A DNA stretch of 26,800 bases from Chromera velia (lineage: Eukaryota; Sar; Chromeraceae): positions 1 through 26,800 of the forward strand of contig JAHBMJ010001735.1 of NCBI GenBank assembly GCA_018398765.1, written 5' to 3'. Shown in pieces: positions 1 to 9,660 of this stretch. Under the pieces are notes generated by a model. It made no database searches and had not been told where the DNA came from. It worked only from the letters and a program-made list of their open reading frames with translations. A program made the translations under genes and the position numbers. Every line of letters begins with the position of its first letter. Position 1 is the stretch's first letter.

Positions 1-173
1 ACGGCTGTAACTGAGGCAACACGGCTGGCTGGCTCGGCAAAAGTAAGGAGGGACTCCGCACCCAACCGAAGATCCTGCTGTGAGACATTCAGGACTTCGA
101 TGGTGGCAACGCTGGCCCTCACTGTGACTATCTGGTCTGGGACTGCAAGGCCTGGGTACGCTCGGGGAAAATT

Positions 174-640
174 TCAACGCAAAATGACTGTTTCTTCTTC
201 TCCTACTCCATCTACATCCACCCGGAGAAGCGCACGGGAACGCTTCGTGACTTTTGTGCGCTGGAGGGGAGCCACACGCATCAGCTTCCGTCCGTCATCG
301 TACCAACAGTAAAAGACGGGAAGATCAGCAACAACCAACCTGTCCTCTCTGTAATGATACTGCACGACTGGGTCTTTGAGCTTAAGAAAGTCCTGCCCAA
401 GGACCAGGTTGTACCCCGTATCGGCTGTGACGAGGAGAGTGTGCAGGAATTTCTTCTCTGGGTTGTTGGGGTGGGAGAGTGAGATCGTAGTCTCCCCTAG
501 CACCTTCAACCCACTCCCTCCAGCCGCCGACAGCGCCAGAATAGCCGGAACCACTGGGCTGTCTGCATGCAAAGTCAGTGACACATCTATGAATGAGACC
601 TCTGCACCTGAATCAAGTATTCCTGTCGTCTTATGTCCAT
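174..640 (-). pseudogene. Retropepsin-like protease region of the LTR element
   Basis: The aspartic-protease signature DSGA, followed by EVSFID, is readable on the minus strand at about 603-614. The second hallmark of retropepsins, a hydrophobic LVLGQDFL block, follows some 70 residues later. This pairing is specific for LTR-element proteases. The segment lies directly downstream of the Gag region and belongs to the same fossil. Confidence 0.65.
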
Positions 641-851
641 TTCCAACTTAGCTACAAAGCTTACTTTCGACTAACTACCGACCTTAACGGAAGTACTCTG
701 TGCCCACATGCTTGTTGGTTTCGTTTCTTCTCTTTTGGGCATTCATACCGGCAAGGGAGATGGAAGCACGGGCTGCTTACGCGCTTCTTCAAAAGCAAAT
801 CTCTTCTCTGCACTGTCGTCCTCTCTCGAAAAGCAGCCTTTCCTTTTCATT

Positions 852-1790
852 TCATGAAGTAGAGCATGGAGATACGCAGAGAGAGGACGAGGCAACTGAG
901 GTTGGGTGGTAGGGACTGCCTCTACTGTGTCCCTCCACCCCATTCGTTTCCCGAGTACCGCTTGGCGACCTGCAATGGTGGTATGTTGGCACTCGTTGCC
1001 CGAACGGTGGAGCATGCCCATTCTGTCCATACCCGAAGTGACTGTTGTTGAAACCGTTGTGACCTCCTCTGCCTCTGTACACGCCTCCTGGCATTCCTCC
1101 TCGTCCCCTGTATCTACCTCTCCATCCTGAGCCTGCATTTCGGCCAGGCGTGAAGCCGTATGCGACTTGAGGAGACGGCCGATTGCCGTAGACGGCATAG
1201 CCGCCCCGACCCCCTCGCGGCATCGAATTGCCCCTGCCGCGGCCGCGAGTATGCAAAGCCGCTATGCTGGCCTCAACGCGCTCAAGCCTGTCTGTCAACT
1301 TCTCCCATCGTTCAAGGTCAGACGCTGATTGCGTACTCTGGACGGCAGCGAGTTTAGCTCTGGCTTTCTTCTGCAGCTTGGCATGGAGATGCTCGGTTCT
1401 CTTTGCTAAGTCATTCCATTCGGAGAAGGCGGGTTCAATTTCCAGGGCTTCCCGCATTTCGGGATAGAGGGCGTTGATGAATGATGTGATACGATCATTA
1501 CGAATGGTGTTTGGGTTGGCGGCCATGAAGGTATCGATAAATCGGTCAACGAACGGTTGGAACGCGTCTACGACACTCAGTTTCACATCTGCCATCGTAT
1601 ACACCGCGTGCTTTTCTTCCATGCCTCCTCCACCATAGGCATCGAGGAACCATGCGTCTACTTCATCGACGGTGGAGCATGTTCCTCTCTTCTCGTCCCA
1701 CTGCTGCACCAGGTCGGTGTCAACAAAGTGCATCCATTCTCTGTATCTGAGAATTGCATCAATAATAGGCACGCGTCTGTATTGAATCAA
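852..1790 (-). pseudogene. Gag region of the LTR element
   Basis: About 310 residues are readable. The first half is a helical, acidic and aromatic segment of the retrotransposon Gag type, with a capsid-like stretch around residues 70-150 that includes the words FVDRFIDTF and LYPEMREALEIEP. The second half is a basic tail rich in RG, RGRG and GG repeats, a nucleic-acid-binding tail that replaces the usual zinc knuckle. It is part of the fossil element and not a host gene. Confidence 0.65.
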
Positions 1791-1875
1791 TCACTCTGTA
1801 TTGGACCCTTTTACTATTAGGTCGATCTTGCTTATCGAAGGGCTTAGTGTTTCTCTTATTCATGATCCATAACAG

Positions 1876-2115
1876 TTGTACGCCACTGTTGGAGGGGGGG
1901 CAAACTATGGGGGGAGGGTTGAATCAATTTGCAAAGCCTGTAAAGAGAAAAGTTGGGAGAAATTGATTGATGATCCGATTCACCGTTTCACAACTTGTGT
2001 CCGAACGGAGGTGCCGCGGAGGAGACTGCCAGTGAGTGATGTCTGGTATAGGCGACTGGAGCGTATGTCGATAGAGGAAGTGTATGAGCATGGAGAGAGA
2101 CAGGAAGCCCGCTAG
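1876..2115 (+). other. Short reading frame with a C-x2-C...H-x4-C motif, possible LINE tail remnant
   Basis: About 75 codons are open on the plus strand and end in TAG. They contain CKAC, then 13 residues, then HRFTTC, giving C-x2-C-x13-H-x4-C. That spacing resembles the zinc-binding motif near the C-terminus of many LINE reverse transcriptases. The rest is mixed and acidic-basic (VSDVWYRRLERMSIEEV) with no homopolymer bias, so it does not look like a chance frame in a simple repeat. No ATG clearly starts it and no upstream reverse transcriptase was seen. It could equally be a host exon or lie in the leader of the neighbouring LTR element. Confidence 0.25.
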
Positions 2116-2620
2116 TAAGCCCGAGGGGGTAGGGGGGTGGGGCAGGCCGAGGAGCGGGTAAGGCGGTACTTCTCGCTTCTTCTTCAGAGGGACGCCCGAA
2201 AGGCCAGTACCCTCATTGCTGCATGCCTAGGACCGGACTGATCAATCCTGGGGAGCAGTGTTTTGCTAGCTAGTAGTCCTAAAGTTCGGCCGCTTTAGGT
2301 GAGCATTCGCTAGCATGCTCCTAGCTTACAATATAACATAATGCTCACAGACTGCCTTTTACTATTGGGACACGATGGCTGGCGGGTTAAGTCACATCAT
2401 CATCATCAGTCATTCAATCTAACATTGAATTACATTGAATATCAGTTATGTGTATATAACATTATTGACTACATGCAAGAAAGCATGTACTGTATGATGT
2501 ACAGACCAAGTCTGCATCTAGGTCTGCATGGCCTACTAGTGCATGACGGACAATTAAAAGCTAAACTAACTGCATATCAAAACCGACACGGTGCGAAATC
2601 ACGCTGGTCAGGCGACTAAT
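2116..2620. other. Gene-free stretch with small palindromes
   Basis: No believable reading frame is present. CCTAAAG and CTTTAGG pair across a CGGCCG core at about 2277-2298. GTGAGCAT at about 2298 pairs with ATGCTCAC at about 2341. Such clustered short palindromes are common in remains of small DNA transposons, but no element ends or target duplication could be defined. Confidence 0.35.
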
Positions 2621-4866
2621 TAATCGATGATCACCGTGAAGTCGTCGTGCATGCAGACAGCTCGACCGACCGACACACCGATGGGCATGCAAAGAGAAAG
2701 AGGACGTAAGTGGTCGAAGCTCTGTCTCTGGTGGCTGCAGACCTGGATACAAACCCGCTTCCTGGCCTTGCCCCAAATGACTTTTTTTCAGTTGCGTAAC
2801 GCTTTCAATCGAGTCACAGACAGACTCACAAAAAACACGGGTACTCCGAGAGTCACACACAGAGTGCGACTGAAAGGAGAGCGTGTAAACCCCCGTAAGA
2901 AAGGACAGAGAAAGGGAAAAAAAAATCCAAAGGGGGGGAAAGAAAAGAAAGTGTATGAAGATAGACAGGCAGACAACACAGTGTGCTCAACTACGCGACT
3001 ACCGTCAGGTCATTTCTCCGGTCTAATTGTCCTCATTGTTCTTTTCACACGCCCGATCTAAAGTCAACTTCTGGACAGTCACAGCACTCAAACCAGATGC
3101 GCATGTGAGGCTCTCCCCTCTCATGCCGTCTCCTGACTCCCCATCTGGCACCCATGTCGACCTTCCGTGATCGAAGCGCAGTTTGCATCTAGGATGCGGA
3201 CAGTCAGCCTGGGCCAGGGGGAAGTGGAGGAAGAGGTGGAGGTGAGCTGTAAAGAAGCGGTAAGAAAAGAAGAATTCGTTGGAGTCCTTTTCAGTCATTT
3301 CACTTTAACGATGCTTGCATTCATAAGACCTCTTTGAGTCTGCGCACTTGCACACCCATGTGTTCTGTCACTCCTCTGACGTCCCTTAATTGCACCTTCT
3401 TGTCATTCACACACCCAAAATTCAAAAGAGTCGCTGCTGCAGTGCAGAAGAAGAAGGAGAAAAAAAAAAAAAAGAAACAAAAATTCGATCAGCGACTCGA
3501 CCGAAAATGTCCCCAGTCGCCTCCCGTGTATACAACACGGAATGAAGCAAAGGGACAATGCTGCCAAAAATCAGACGGAAAGGGTGCTTTTTGCTTGAAC
3601 TGTGCCGGTATGCGAAAAGGGAAGGGAGGGGAGAAGGTAACGCAGAAGCGTTTGTGTAAGGCAGATGCATGCAGAGGGCATGTTTGCGAAAGCAGAGAGG
3701 GACTGCCAAATTGAAGGAGCACGGAACGACCCCGCGAAAAAAAGAAAAGTTGATCCTTCATCGCACCTCCCTCACCCTCCCGTCCACTCCCCCTCTTTCT
3801 GCCCGTGCAGCAGTCACTTCTTTCCCTGACACACTGAGAGGCAGGAAAGAAGCAAAAGTAGAGGGGGACGAATGAAGAAGCAAATCAAGGAGGGAGGAGA
3901 CAAAGAAAAGAGCGGGAGAGCAAAAAGCAGGAAGAGACGAAAGGGAGAGACAATCCAACCCTTTCGCGCGAGAATGTCCAATGAAGAAAAAGAAGGATCG
4001 AAAGAAAGAAAGAAAAAAAGAAAGAAAGAAAGAAAGGAAGGAAGGAAGAAACAAGAAAGGAACAGAGGAAGCGAGAAGGGAAGAAAGACAAAAAGAATGG
4101 TGAACTGAAACCCCGACACAGTGGAGAAGGAGAAAGAGAGACAAGAAAGAAAGAAAGACAGAAAGAAGGGAGCAATAAATGGAGAAAAAGAGGAAACGAG
4201 AAGACTAGTGCACCCTTTCCGACGTACAAGTGGAAAGAACAAAAGCTCTTGCTTGAAGCACGCACACGCTGTCCTCTCTTCGCGCGGGAAGGGAAGGACA
4301 GAACAGATATACAGACAGGTCAGACTCGAGAAAAAGAGTTGCAAGCAAGGGACGTCTTTCCTCGACTCTTCTGTCAATCAAACATTCCACATTTGATTTC
4401 TCTCCTCATACAGATATCCATCCATCCATCCACACACCCATGTACTTAACATGAATTCACTCATAACATTAATAAGGCTTGCTTTATTTTTGCAGACCCT
4501 CGAGGAAGAGGAAGCTTCATCCTGTGCACCCCGCCTCTGCGCCCCACCATCACTCCCCCACGAATTCATGTTCATCTCCATTACGCACTTCTTCATATGA
4601 CAAGCACATCGATCGGTTGTCAAACGTTGCTGAACGAACGACACACAGACAACAAGCAACAACTCAGCAAGACAGCACAAGTCACCTGCGCGGCAGGCCC
4701 CTTATATGCACGTGAAGACCATCACCAAAAGAGCAGAAGACCGAACGTGAACGAGGAGGGAAGGGGGGGTCAATCAAATCCAGCACGCTAGCCATACAAT
4801 GCAGAGGGGGGGCACACAAAGATTGATCATGAATGAATTTCTTCTGAACTGGGGAGGGGTCTTTAC
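2621..4866. other. Gene-poor stretch with purine-rich tracts
   Basis: Several frames are open here, but their products are dominated by K, E, R and G on the plus strand or S, F and L on the minus strand, as expected from biased composition. No domain was recognised. If the small exon at 4867-4974 is real, much of this stretch could be intron and later exons of that minus-strand gene. No convincing next exon was found. Confidence 0.4.
3842..4203. repeat. Long purine tract with GAAA microsatellite
   Basis: About 360 bases are almost all A and G on the plus strand, with a (GAAA)n core at roughly 3997-4048. The opposite strand is a matching polypyrimidine run. The tract accounts for the long S/F/L-rich minus-strand frames and K/E/R-rich plus-strand frames over it. 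Confidence 0.8.
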
Positions 4867-4974
4867 GATTTCTTGTGCTTTCCTGTTTTTTTCCTGCTTT
4901 TGAATTTCTTTTTCTGCTTCTGGGTTGCCAATCGGCGCACTGCTGTTGCTGCTGCCGCCCTTGCGGCGAGCCAT
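4867..4974 (-). CDS. Possible first coding exon of an unidentified gene
   Basis: An ATG at 4974 opens 36 codons that use a balanced, GC-containing codon set unlike the purine-biased surroundings, and they end at a good donor (GTAAAG, GT at 4866-4865). The peptide starts MARRKGGSSNSSAPIGNPEA and continues lysine/glutamate rich (EKEIQKQEKNRKAQE). An NP followed by a KE/KN-rich helix near the N-terminus is reminiscent of WW-domain-binding protein 11 (a splicing factor family), but the match is short and weak. No second exon was identified downstream on the minus strand. The next gene on the same strand upstream is the CCCH gene, which ends at 5656. Confidence 0.3.
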
Positions 4975-5234
4975 GAAAGAACTTCAATCAAGGAAACCAA
5001 GGGAAGAGATCGAAGAAAACCAACCAACTCACCAGCAAACAAAAAAAGAGACAACCCAGCCATCCGTTGTTCTTCGAAACAAAGACGCCTCGTGAGTTCC
5101 TTCTCTTCGGAAAAAAAGGTCCGGGGGGGTCACACCCATCTGGTTTCATTGTGGTCGTTTCATTCAACTTTCTTTTCTTTTTCTGTCTGGATCGACGTTC
5201 TCTCTCTCTCCCCCTCCCTGTTTTCGGTTCTCTC

Positions 5235-5430
5235 GAAAAGGGCATCGAACAGAGAGAGAGAGGGAACAGTTTTGTGGAAGGGAGGAAGGAAGATGAAGAA
5301 AAGGAAAGAAGGAAAAGAAAGAGTGATCAAAACAGAGAAGCGCCCCCGAGGAATAGAAAGAGAGGAGATGGATGAAGGAAGAGGTAGGCAGACAAAGCTG
5401 GAGAGACATGGAGAGAGACCCAGAGAGAAA
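5235..5430. repeat. Second purine-rich tract (GA/GAAA)
   Basis: About 200 bases are mostly A and G on the plus strand, with GAGA and GGAA runs. The tract lies upstream of the possible minus-strand exon at 4867-4974 and downstream of the CCCH gene. It has no coding content. Confidence 0.7.
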
Positions 5431-5655
5431 ACTCCACCCAATTCTCGACCAATTGTGCGTTGATTGAATGCGGGGAGGCCAAAAAAGCTGCACTCCCTCC
5501 CTTAATTCAGACCCCCCCTTCCACCTTTTTTCTTTCCGCCTGTGTGTTGCATCCCCCCCAATTCTTTGTCGTCCGAATAAACAAACAGACAAGTAGACAA
5601 AGGGAAACAGAAAGTAGAGCAAAACAAAGCATTACCGATTCCTTCATGCATCGTT

Positions 5656-7078
5656 CTACCAACTGTGACTCTTCCGAAGAACGATCGACGAGTAAGGAAG
5701 AGAAGAAAAGGAGGCGGAAGAAGAAGACATCATCGAATCCCATCTGTACACCCTCCTTCCATCACCCAGTGAAGGAGAAGGCATACCCTCCTGTGCTGGC
5801 CCTGCCTGCGCTTTCTGAACAATCCCTCCCCTCATATTCATCGCCCTATCCCCCCCAACCCTCCTGCCCATCATCAGGGGCGACCCAGAACTGAAAACCG
5901 AGTCAGAGAGGGAGGCCGCAGTGGAACCTGTGTTCATTCGAATTCTTCCATTGCCCTGCTGCTGCCTTTCTTTGTACTCCGATCGGAGGGGAGCGCCTCT
6001 TCCCTGGCCCCGTCCGGGCGTTGGGACGTGCTCATACACCGGACTGGACCCCTCCGGCGGCATTCCTCCGTGGAATCCGCTCGCCTTCAGAGAGCTTGAC
6101 GGTCTCTGCTGAATCAGCGCTGCCTGTTGAGGAGTCACATGAGAAACGCACGGAGTCGGGAGCATGCCTTCTTGAGGGGAGCGTGCTTGTGAGGGGCGGC
6201 ACTGCGCGTTCAGATTCTCCTGCTGCAGCTCCTTCACAGTCGAGTGGACCCCGTGGTGTCGCCTGTTCTTGTTCCGCTTCTTGTGGAAGTTGATGTACCC
6301 CTGTACGCGCTCTCGGACAGCCGCCTCGGTCGGAGCAGGGGGGACTGCACAGAGGCAGGGAGTGAGGTAGAGTTGAGCAGAAGAAGGAAATGGGGGGGAG
6401 ACAGAAAGCGGGGCAGACTTTCGAGAGGCGGGGAGGAGAGAGACTTACGCGGTTCGCAGTAGTGGCAGGCGACGCACATCCATCCTCGGTTACATCCCTG
6501 CACAAAACAAGAAGAAGGGGGGGGGAGGAGGAAGGTTGACTGGTCTGGTCGGGCAACACATGTGTCAGAGAGACACACAAAGAACGCGAAGGACTTGCGG
6601 AGACGGGAAGTAAAAAAAGGGGAACAGGAAGAGATCGAGAAGGGGCTGAGAGCAAAGACACAGCGACTGAACTAACCTTTTTGCTGTGGGCAAAGAAGCA
6701 CGCACGGCCTCTGCAGTTGCCGTTCGGTTTGTGGAGAAGTGAACCGACATTCTCCAGAGAGGCAAGATACAGAGGGTCATCTTCCGAGACTTTTGGACAT
6801 CTGGAGCCGTGAGCACTCAAATAAACAGACACAGGGACAGGAGGAACAGACTGCGTCCGTCTGGAGGCTCCTCCACCAATACCTTTTTCCTTTCGATCGC
6901 TCCTCTCCTCTCGAGAACGTCTCACTGCTACACTCAAGAACGTGTTGTCGAAAGAGACCCTGTAATCTTCCCAGACGCGCAAGTCCTTTGTCGGAACGCC
7001 CAGAACATCGACTTCATTCTCTTTTCCTTTGCGCGTGGGGACAAAGCCAAGGCGAATTGTTGGCTCTCTTTTACACAT
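5656..7078 (-). CDS. CCCH-type zinc-finger protein, three exons
   Basis: Predicted exons on the minus strand are 7078-6677, 6497-6449 and 6344-5656, joined by two GT-AG introns (179 and 104 bases, donors GTTAGT and GTAAGT) in matching phases, giving about 379 residues. The finger is assembled across the first junction: C127, C136, C142 and H146, exactly C-x8-C-x5-C-x3-H. It is preceded by a GS..H...G.C..C pattern and followed by CHYCEP. This layout is typical of a zinc-finger family frequent in alveolates and stramenopiles; CCCH fingers usually bind RNA, so a post-transcriptional role is inferred. After the finger comes a basic helix (residues about 157-180, KKRNKNRR), then a long Q/S/G/P-rich disordered tail with a RGQGRG patch. 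The start at 7078 is the first ATG of the frame; the frame stays open a little upstream, so an earlier start or 5' exon is possible. The gene is divergent from the antenna gene. Confidence 0.75.
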
Positions 7079-7782
7079 GACGTAAGTGGCAGACTGCCAA
7101 AGTCCGAAAAAACGGAGAAAGCCGGCACTTCTCTTTGCAGGCAGAACGATGTTTCAGTCGAGCGCAACGACGAAAACCTCAAAGCAGTCTTGGATCAAAA
7201 AACACGTCCAAAGGGGTGAATGGCTGAAAACCTGCTTTAATTTTTGATCGTGTGAGACAACGACAGCCATGGAGAAATTGAAGTCTGCTTGAATGTCCGT
7301 AGTCTGGCAGTTGTGTCGTGTCGCCTCTGCAAGTTGAAAGTCTGAGGTGAGACTCCGTGAGAGAAAGAAGTCTCACGCGGTGGCATCACAAAGCTGTCTT
7401 CCACCTGCAAAGTCTTACGCGCGGGCCGGGATGCGCATGCAATTAAGGACGTCCCGGGACGGGCCGGCCCGCGGCGGCCGCGGGACCGCGCGCGGTGCGC
7501 GTTCAGGCCCCGAGCGCCGAGGCACGGTCCCGCGTGGCCCCGGAAAGTAATGCTGTGGGGCTCTTTCAGGAAAATTTCCCCATTATTTGTCGCATTTTCG
7601 GCTCTCGCACGTCCGTTCTTTCGAAGCGCGGAGCGGGGAGAATCCCTTGAAGTCCCTTCCCGTCGAGACTTGAAGAACATCGTGCGTGTGGCAAAAACCA
7701 ACAGACGGCAAGCAGAACTCACCTATATTCATATATCTCCAGTTGAACAATTCAGCAACGTCCTTTGCAACCTTTCAAAACC
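7079..7782. promoter_or_regulatory. Shared intergenic region between divergent CCCH and antenna genes
   Basis: About 700 bases separate the two start codons, which point away from each other, so both promoters must lie here or in unseen 5' exons. The right-hand part before the antenna ATG is AT-rich with TATATTCATATAT at about 7722-7735, a possible TATA-like element some 50 bases before the start codon. The middle holds an extreme GC block, listed separately. No convincing reading frame is present. Confidence 0.45.
7423..7543. repeat. GC-rich block with stacked palindromes and a 10-base inverted repeat
   Basis: Short palindromes follow one another: GTCCCGGGAC (7451-7460), GGGCCGGCCC (7461-7470) and CCGCGCGCGG (about 7486-7495). 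CGCGGGACCG at 7479-7488 is the exact reverse complement of CGGTCCCGCG at 7525-7534, with GGCC and its complement just outside each arm, so a stable hairpin is possible. The composition differs sharply from the flanks. Confidence 0.7.
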
Positions 7783-8685
7783 ATGAAGTTCGCCACCGCT
7801 GCTGTCTGCGCTTTCGCAGCCGTCTCCGTTGATGCATTTACCCTTGGAGGTGTGAAGCCCACCGCTCGTTCCGCCAGGTCCGAGATGAAGATGTCCCTCG
7901 ATGACGCACCCGGTGCTGGACCTGCTGGCCTCCCCGGCTTCCCCGTCTTCAACCCCAACAACCTCTCCGAGTCCGACGAGAAGTTCAAGGAGTACAGACT
8001 GAAGGAGCTCAAGAATGGCCGTCTCGCCATGCTTGGCTTCCTCGGACTTCTCACCACTCAGTACGGCATCCGCCTCCCTGGCGCCCTCAACAGCGGCTTC
8101 GACCTGCCATTCAAGCAGGACGGTACCTCCTTCGCCTCCCTCCCCGGTGACTTCGATCTCTTCAGTGCCCTTTCACCTCTTGGTTGGGCACAGGTAAGCC
8201 ACACGAAGGGTGGGAAGGGGGTGGGGGTTCTTGAGTCATTGCTTTTGTTTTTGGCCTTTTGGCGGTATGTTTTGCTTCTGCGCTTTTCACCAAGTTCCTG
8301 TCCGAGCTCTTAACGTTTCCACGAATGTTTGGATTCCATCTCCTCTTCAACTCTGCTCCTTCGCTCCAGTCTTCAGTCGCCCTCCGCGGAATTTTCAGTT
8401 CATATGATGGTGAAGTTCTCCGAGTCATGCCGCCGTGTCCCTCCCTCCTGACCTGTGCAGGTTGCCCTCTTCGTTGCCCTGATGGACCAGGGGTTCTACA
8501 AGCAGACCGACCCTGATGAGTGCGCACAGGGAATCACCTACGGCAAGCCCGAGGATCCCGCTGAGTACCTTGACCTCAGAAACAAGGAACTCAACAACGG
8601 CCGTCTCGCTATGGTTGGCACCCTCGCCCTCCTTGCCCAGCACTTCCTCGGAGGCTCCACCGAGTTCCCCTACATCACCAAGTAA
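7783..8685 (+). CDS. Light-harvesting chlorophyll-binding antenna protein, plastid targeted
   Basis: Exons 7783-8193 and 8461-8685 flank a 267-base intron (CAG|GTAAGC ... TGTGCAG, phase 0), giving 211 residues, a normal size for an antenna protein of the FCP/LHC type. Residues 1-18 form a signal peptide ending SVDA, followed by F19, then a short Ser/Arg-rich transit-like stretch, the bipartite leader of complex red plastids. Helix 1 (about residues 68-92) has ELKNGRLAM, with E75 and R80 as the expected chlorophyll ligand and salt-bridge pair. Helix 3 (about 173-200) has ELNNGRLAM with E180 and R185. A middle helix ([13 protein letters not shown]) spans the splice junction. The protein would bind chlorophyll and carotenoid in the thylakoid membrane and pass energy to a photosystem. 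The subfamily cannot be assigned by eye. An upstream in-frame TTG at 7765 is not used as start because the signal peptide begins at this ATG. Confidence 0.93.
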
Positions 8686-9660
8686 ACGAACGAGGAAAGA
8701 ACTGTTCTTGAACGAGGGGACATTCATTGATCGCTCCAAGATGAAAGACGATCGAGAGAGGCAGCAAGTACGACAGAGAGTTTGGTTGGGGGGATCTTTC
8801 TTGTCGATCTTCTGTGCTGACAGGACTTTCAGCTGTCGCAGGGAGCGCGCTGGAGAGGATTTGTAGTATCAAATCGTTCTTCTCTTCTTCCTGTTTCTGC
8901 CTACCTGACCGCCTCTCTTCTGTCTTGGCGTTCGTGTCCCTCCCCTCGATCGATCGACGCTTTCTCTCTTTCCCCTTCAACGCTGAATTGTTGGATGTGC
9001 AGGCTGCCGCGCTGCGTACCTGCAGGGATTCCCGTGTTTTCTCTGTCTGTAAATGTTGGCACCGACTCGGAATTGTCGCCCCCTGCGGCGGTTTAATTGT
9101 CGGAAGATCGCTCTCTTTTCTGTGTTCCTTTTCGGTCTGTCTGGTGTGGGCCCGGCTTCTGCACGCGTGCTGATAGCGTTGCATCATGCCGGAAACTTGT
9201 TGTGTGGTGCGGGATCCTGAGCTTGCTTCCTTCCTACAATGCTTTGGACTCTTCGTTCGAGGCTGCATGGCTGTATTGGCTGTGACTTTTCTATTAATAC
9301 ATACCATCGAAAGAAATTCTGCATACATGCTCGCATGTGTGGAGGGTCGTGCACGAGTTGTTTGTGGGGTGCTCGAGGCGACCTAGCTGTGTTCTGTCTG
9401 CCCAGCTTTTTGGGTGGCTAGCTGCGTGCATACTTTGGCATTTTTTTGAATTTTGCTTTTTCTGGAGTTTTTGACAGCGTCAGGGTGGGAGTCTGTATGG
9501 TTCGTCGGCAAATTGATCTCGAACGCGATGGAAGGCTTGGGAAGGCGATTCGTTCGAGGTTGGCGCAGTATGCCTGGCGGACCTGCATGTTCGCCTAGGT
9601 GTCGGAGACTGCAATCTGCACTGGCATAGCGTTGGTTGGCCATGCAAAGCGTAACAATTA
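8686..9660. other. Downstream flank of the antenna gene, no gene seen
   Basis: The stretch has mixed composition and is often T-rich on the plus strand; open frames here are short and show no recognisable domain. The first part is presumably the 3' untranslated region and terminator of the antenna gene. Composition changes to AT-rich near 9660. Confidence 0.4.

Larger units (their letters stand above)
1..1800 (-). mobile_element. Fossil LTR retrotransposon, gag-protease part (Ty3/Gypsy-like)
   Basis: Reading on the minus strand, a Gag-like frame (about 1790-852) is followed by a retropepsin-like region (about 640-174), the gag-then-pro order of LTR retrotransposons. The remaining pol part would lie left of base 1, outside the window, so completeness cannot be judged. 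No convincing LTR or primer-binding site was found between 1800 and 2330. Reading frames are still long, which suggests a fairly recent insertion. Gag and protease lie in different frames, and such families commonly bridge this by frameshifting or read-through. The Ty3/Gypsy assignment rests on the Gag type and gene order and is moderate; the integrase and reverse transcriptase that would settle it are not in view. Confidence 0.7.

Noticed and set aside
2627-3061. A 144-codon plus-strand frame
   Set aside because: It has no recognisable domain and a lysine-rich second half in purine-biased DNA, so it could not be supported as a gene.
3758-4377. Long minus-strand frames rich in S, F and L
   Set aside because: They are translations of the polypyrimidine strand of the GAAA-type tract; several overlapping frames look alike, as expected from composition alone.
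6032-6676. Continuous minus-strand frame extending past the CCCH first exon
   Set aside because: Beyond 6677 it runs through a GT-AG intron; splicing there completes the zinc finger, whereas read-through loses it.
8194-8313. Extension of the antenna frame past WAQ
   Set aside because: It enters the intron after a GTAAGC donor; the second exon restores the middle helix and the ELNNGRLAM helix.
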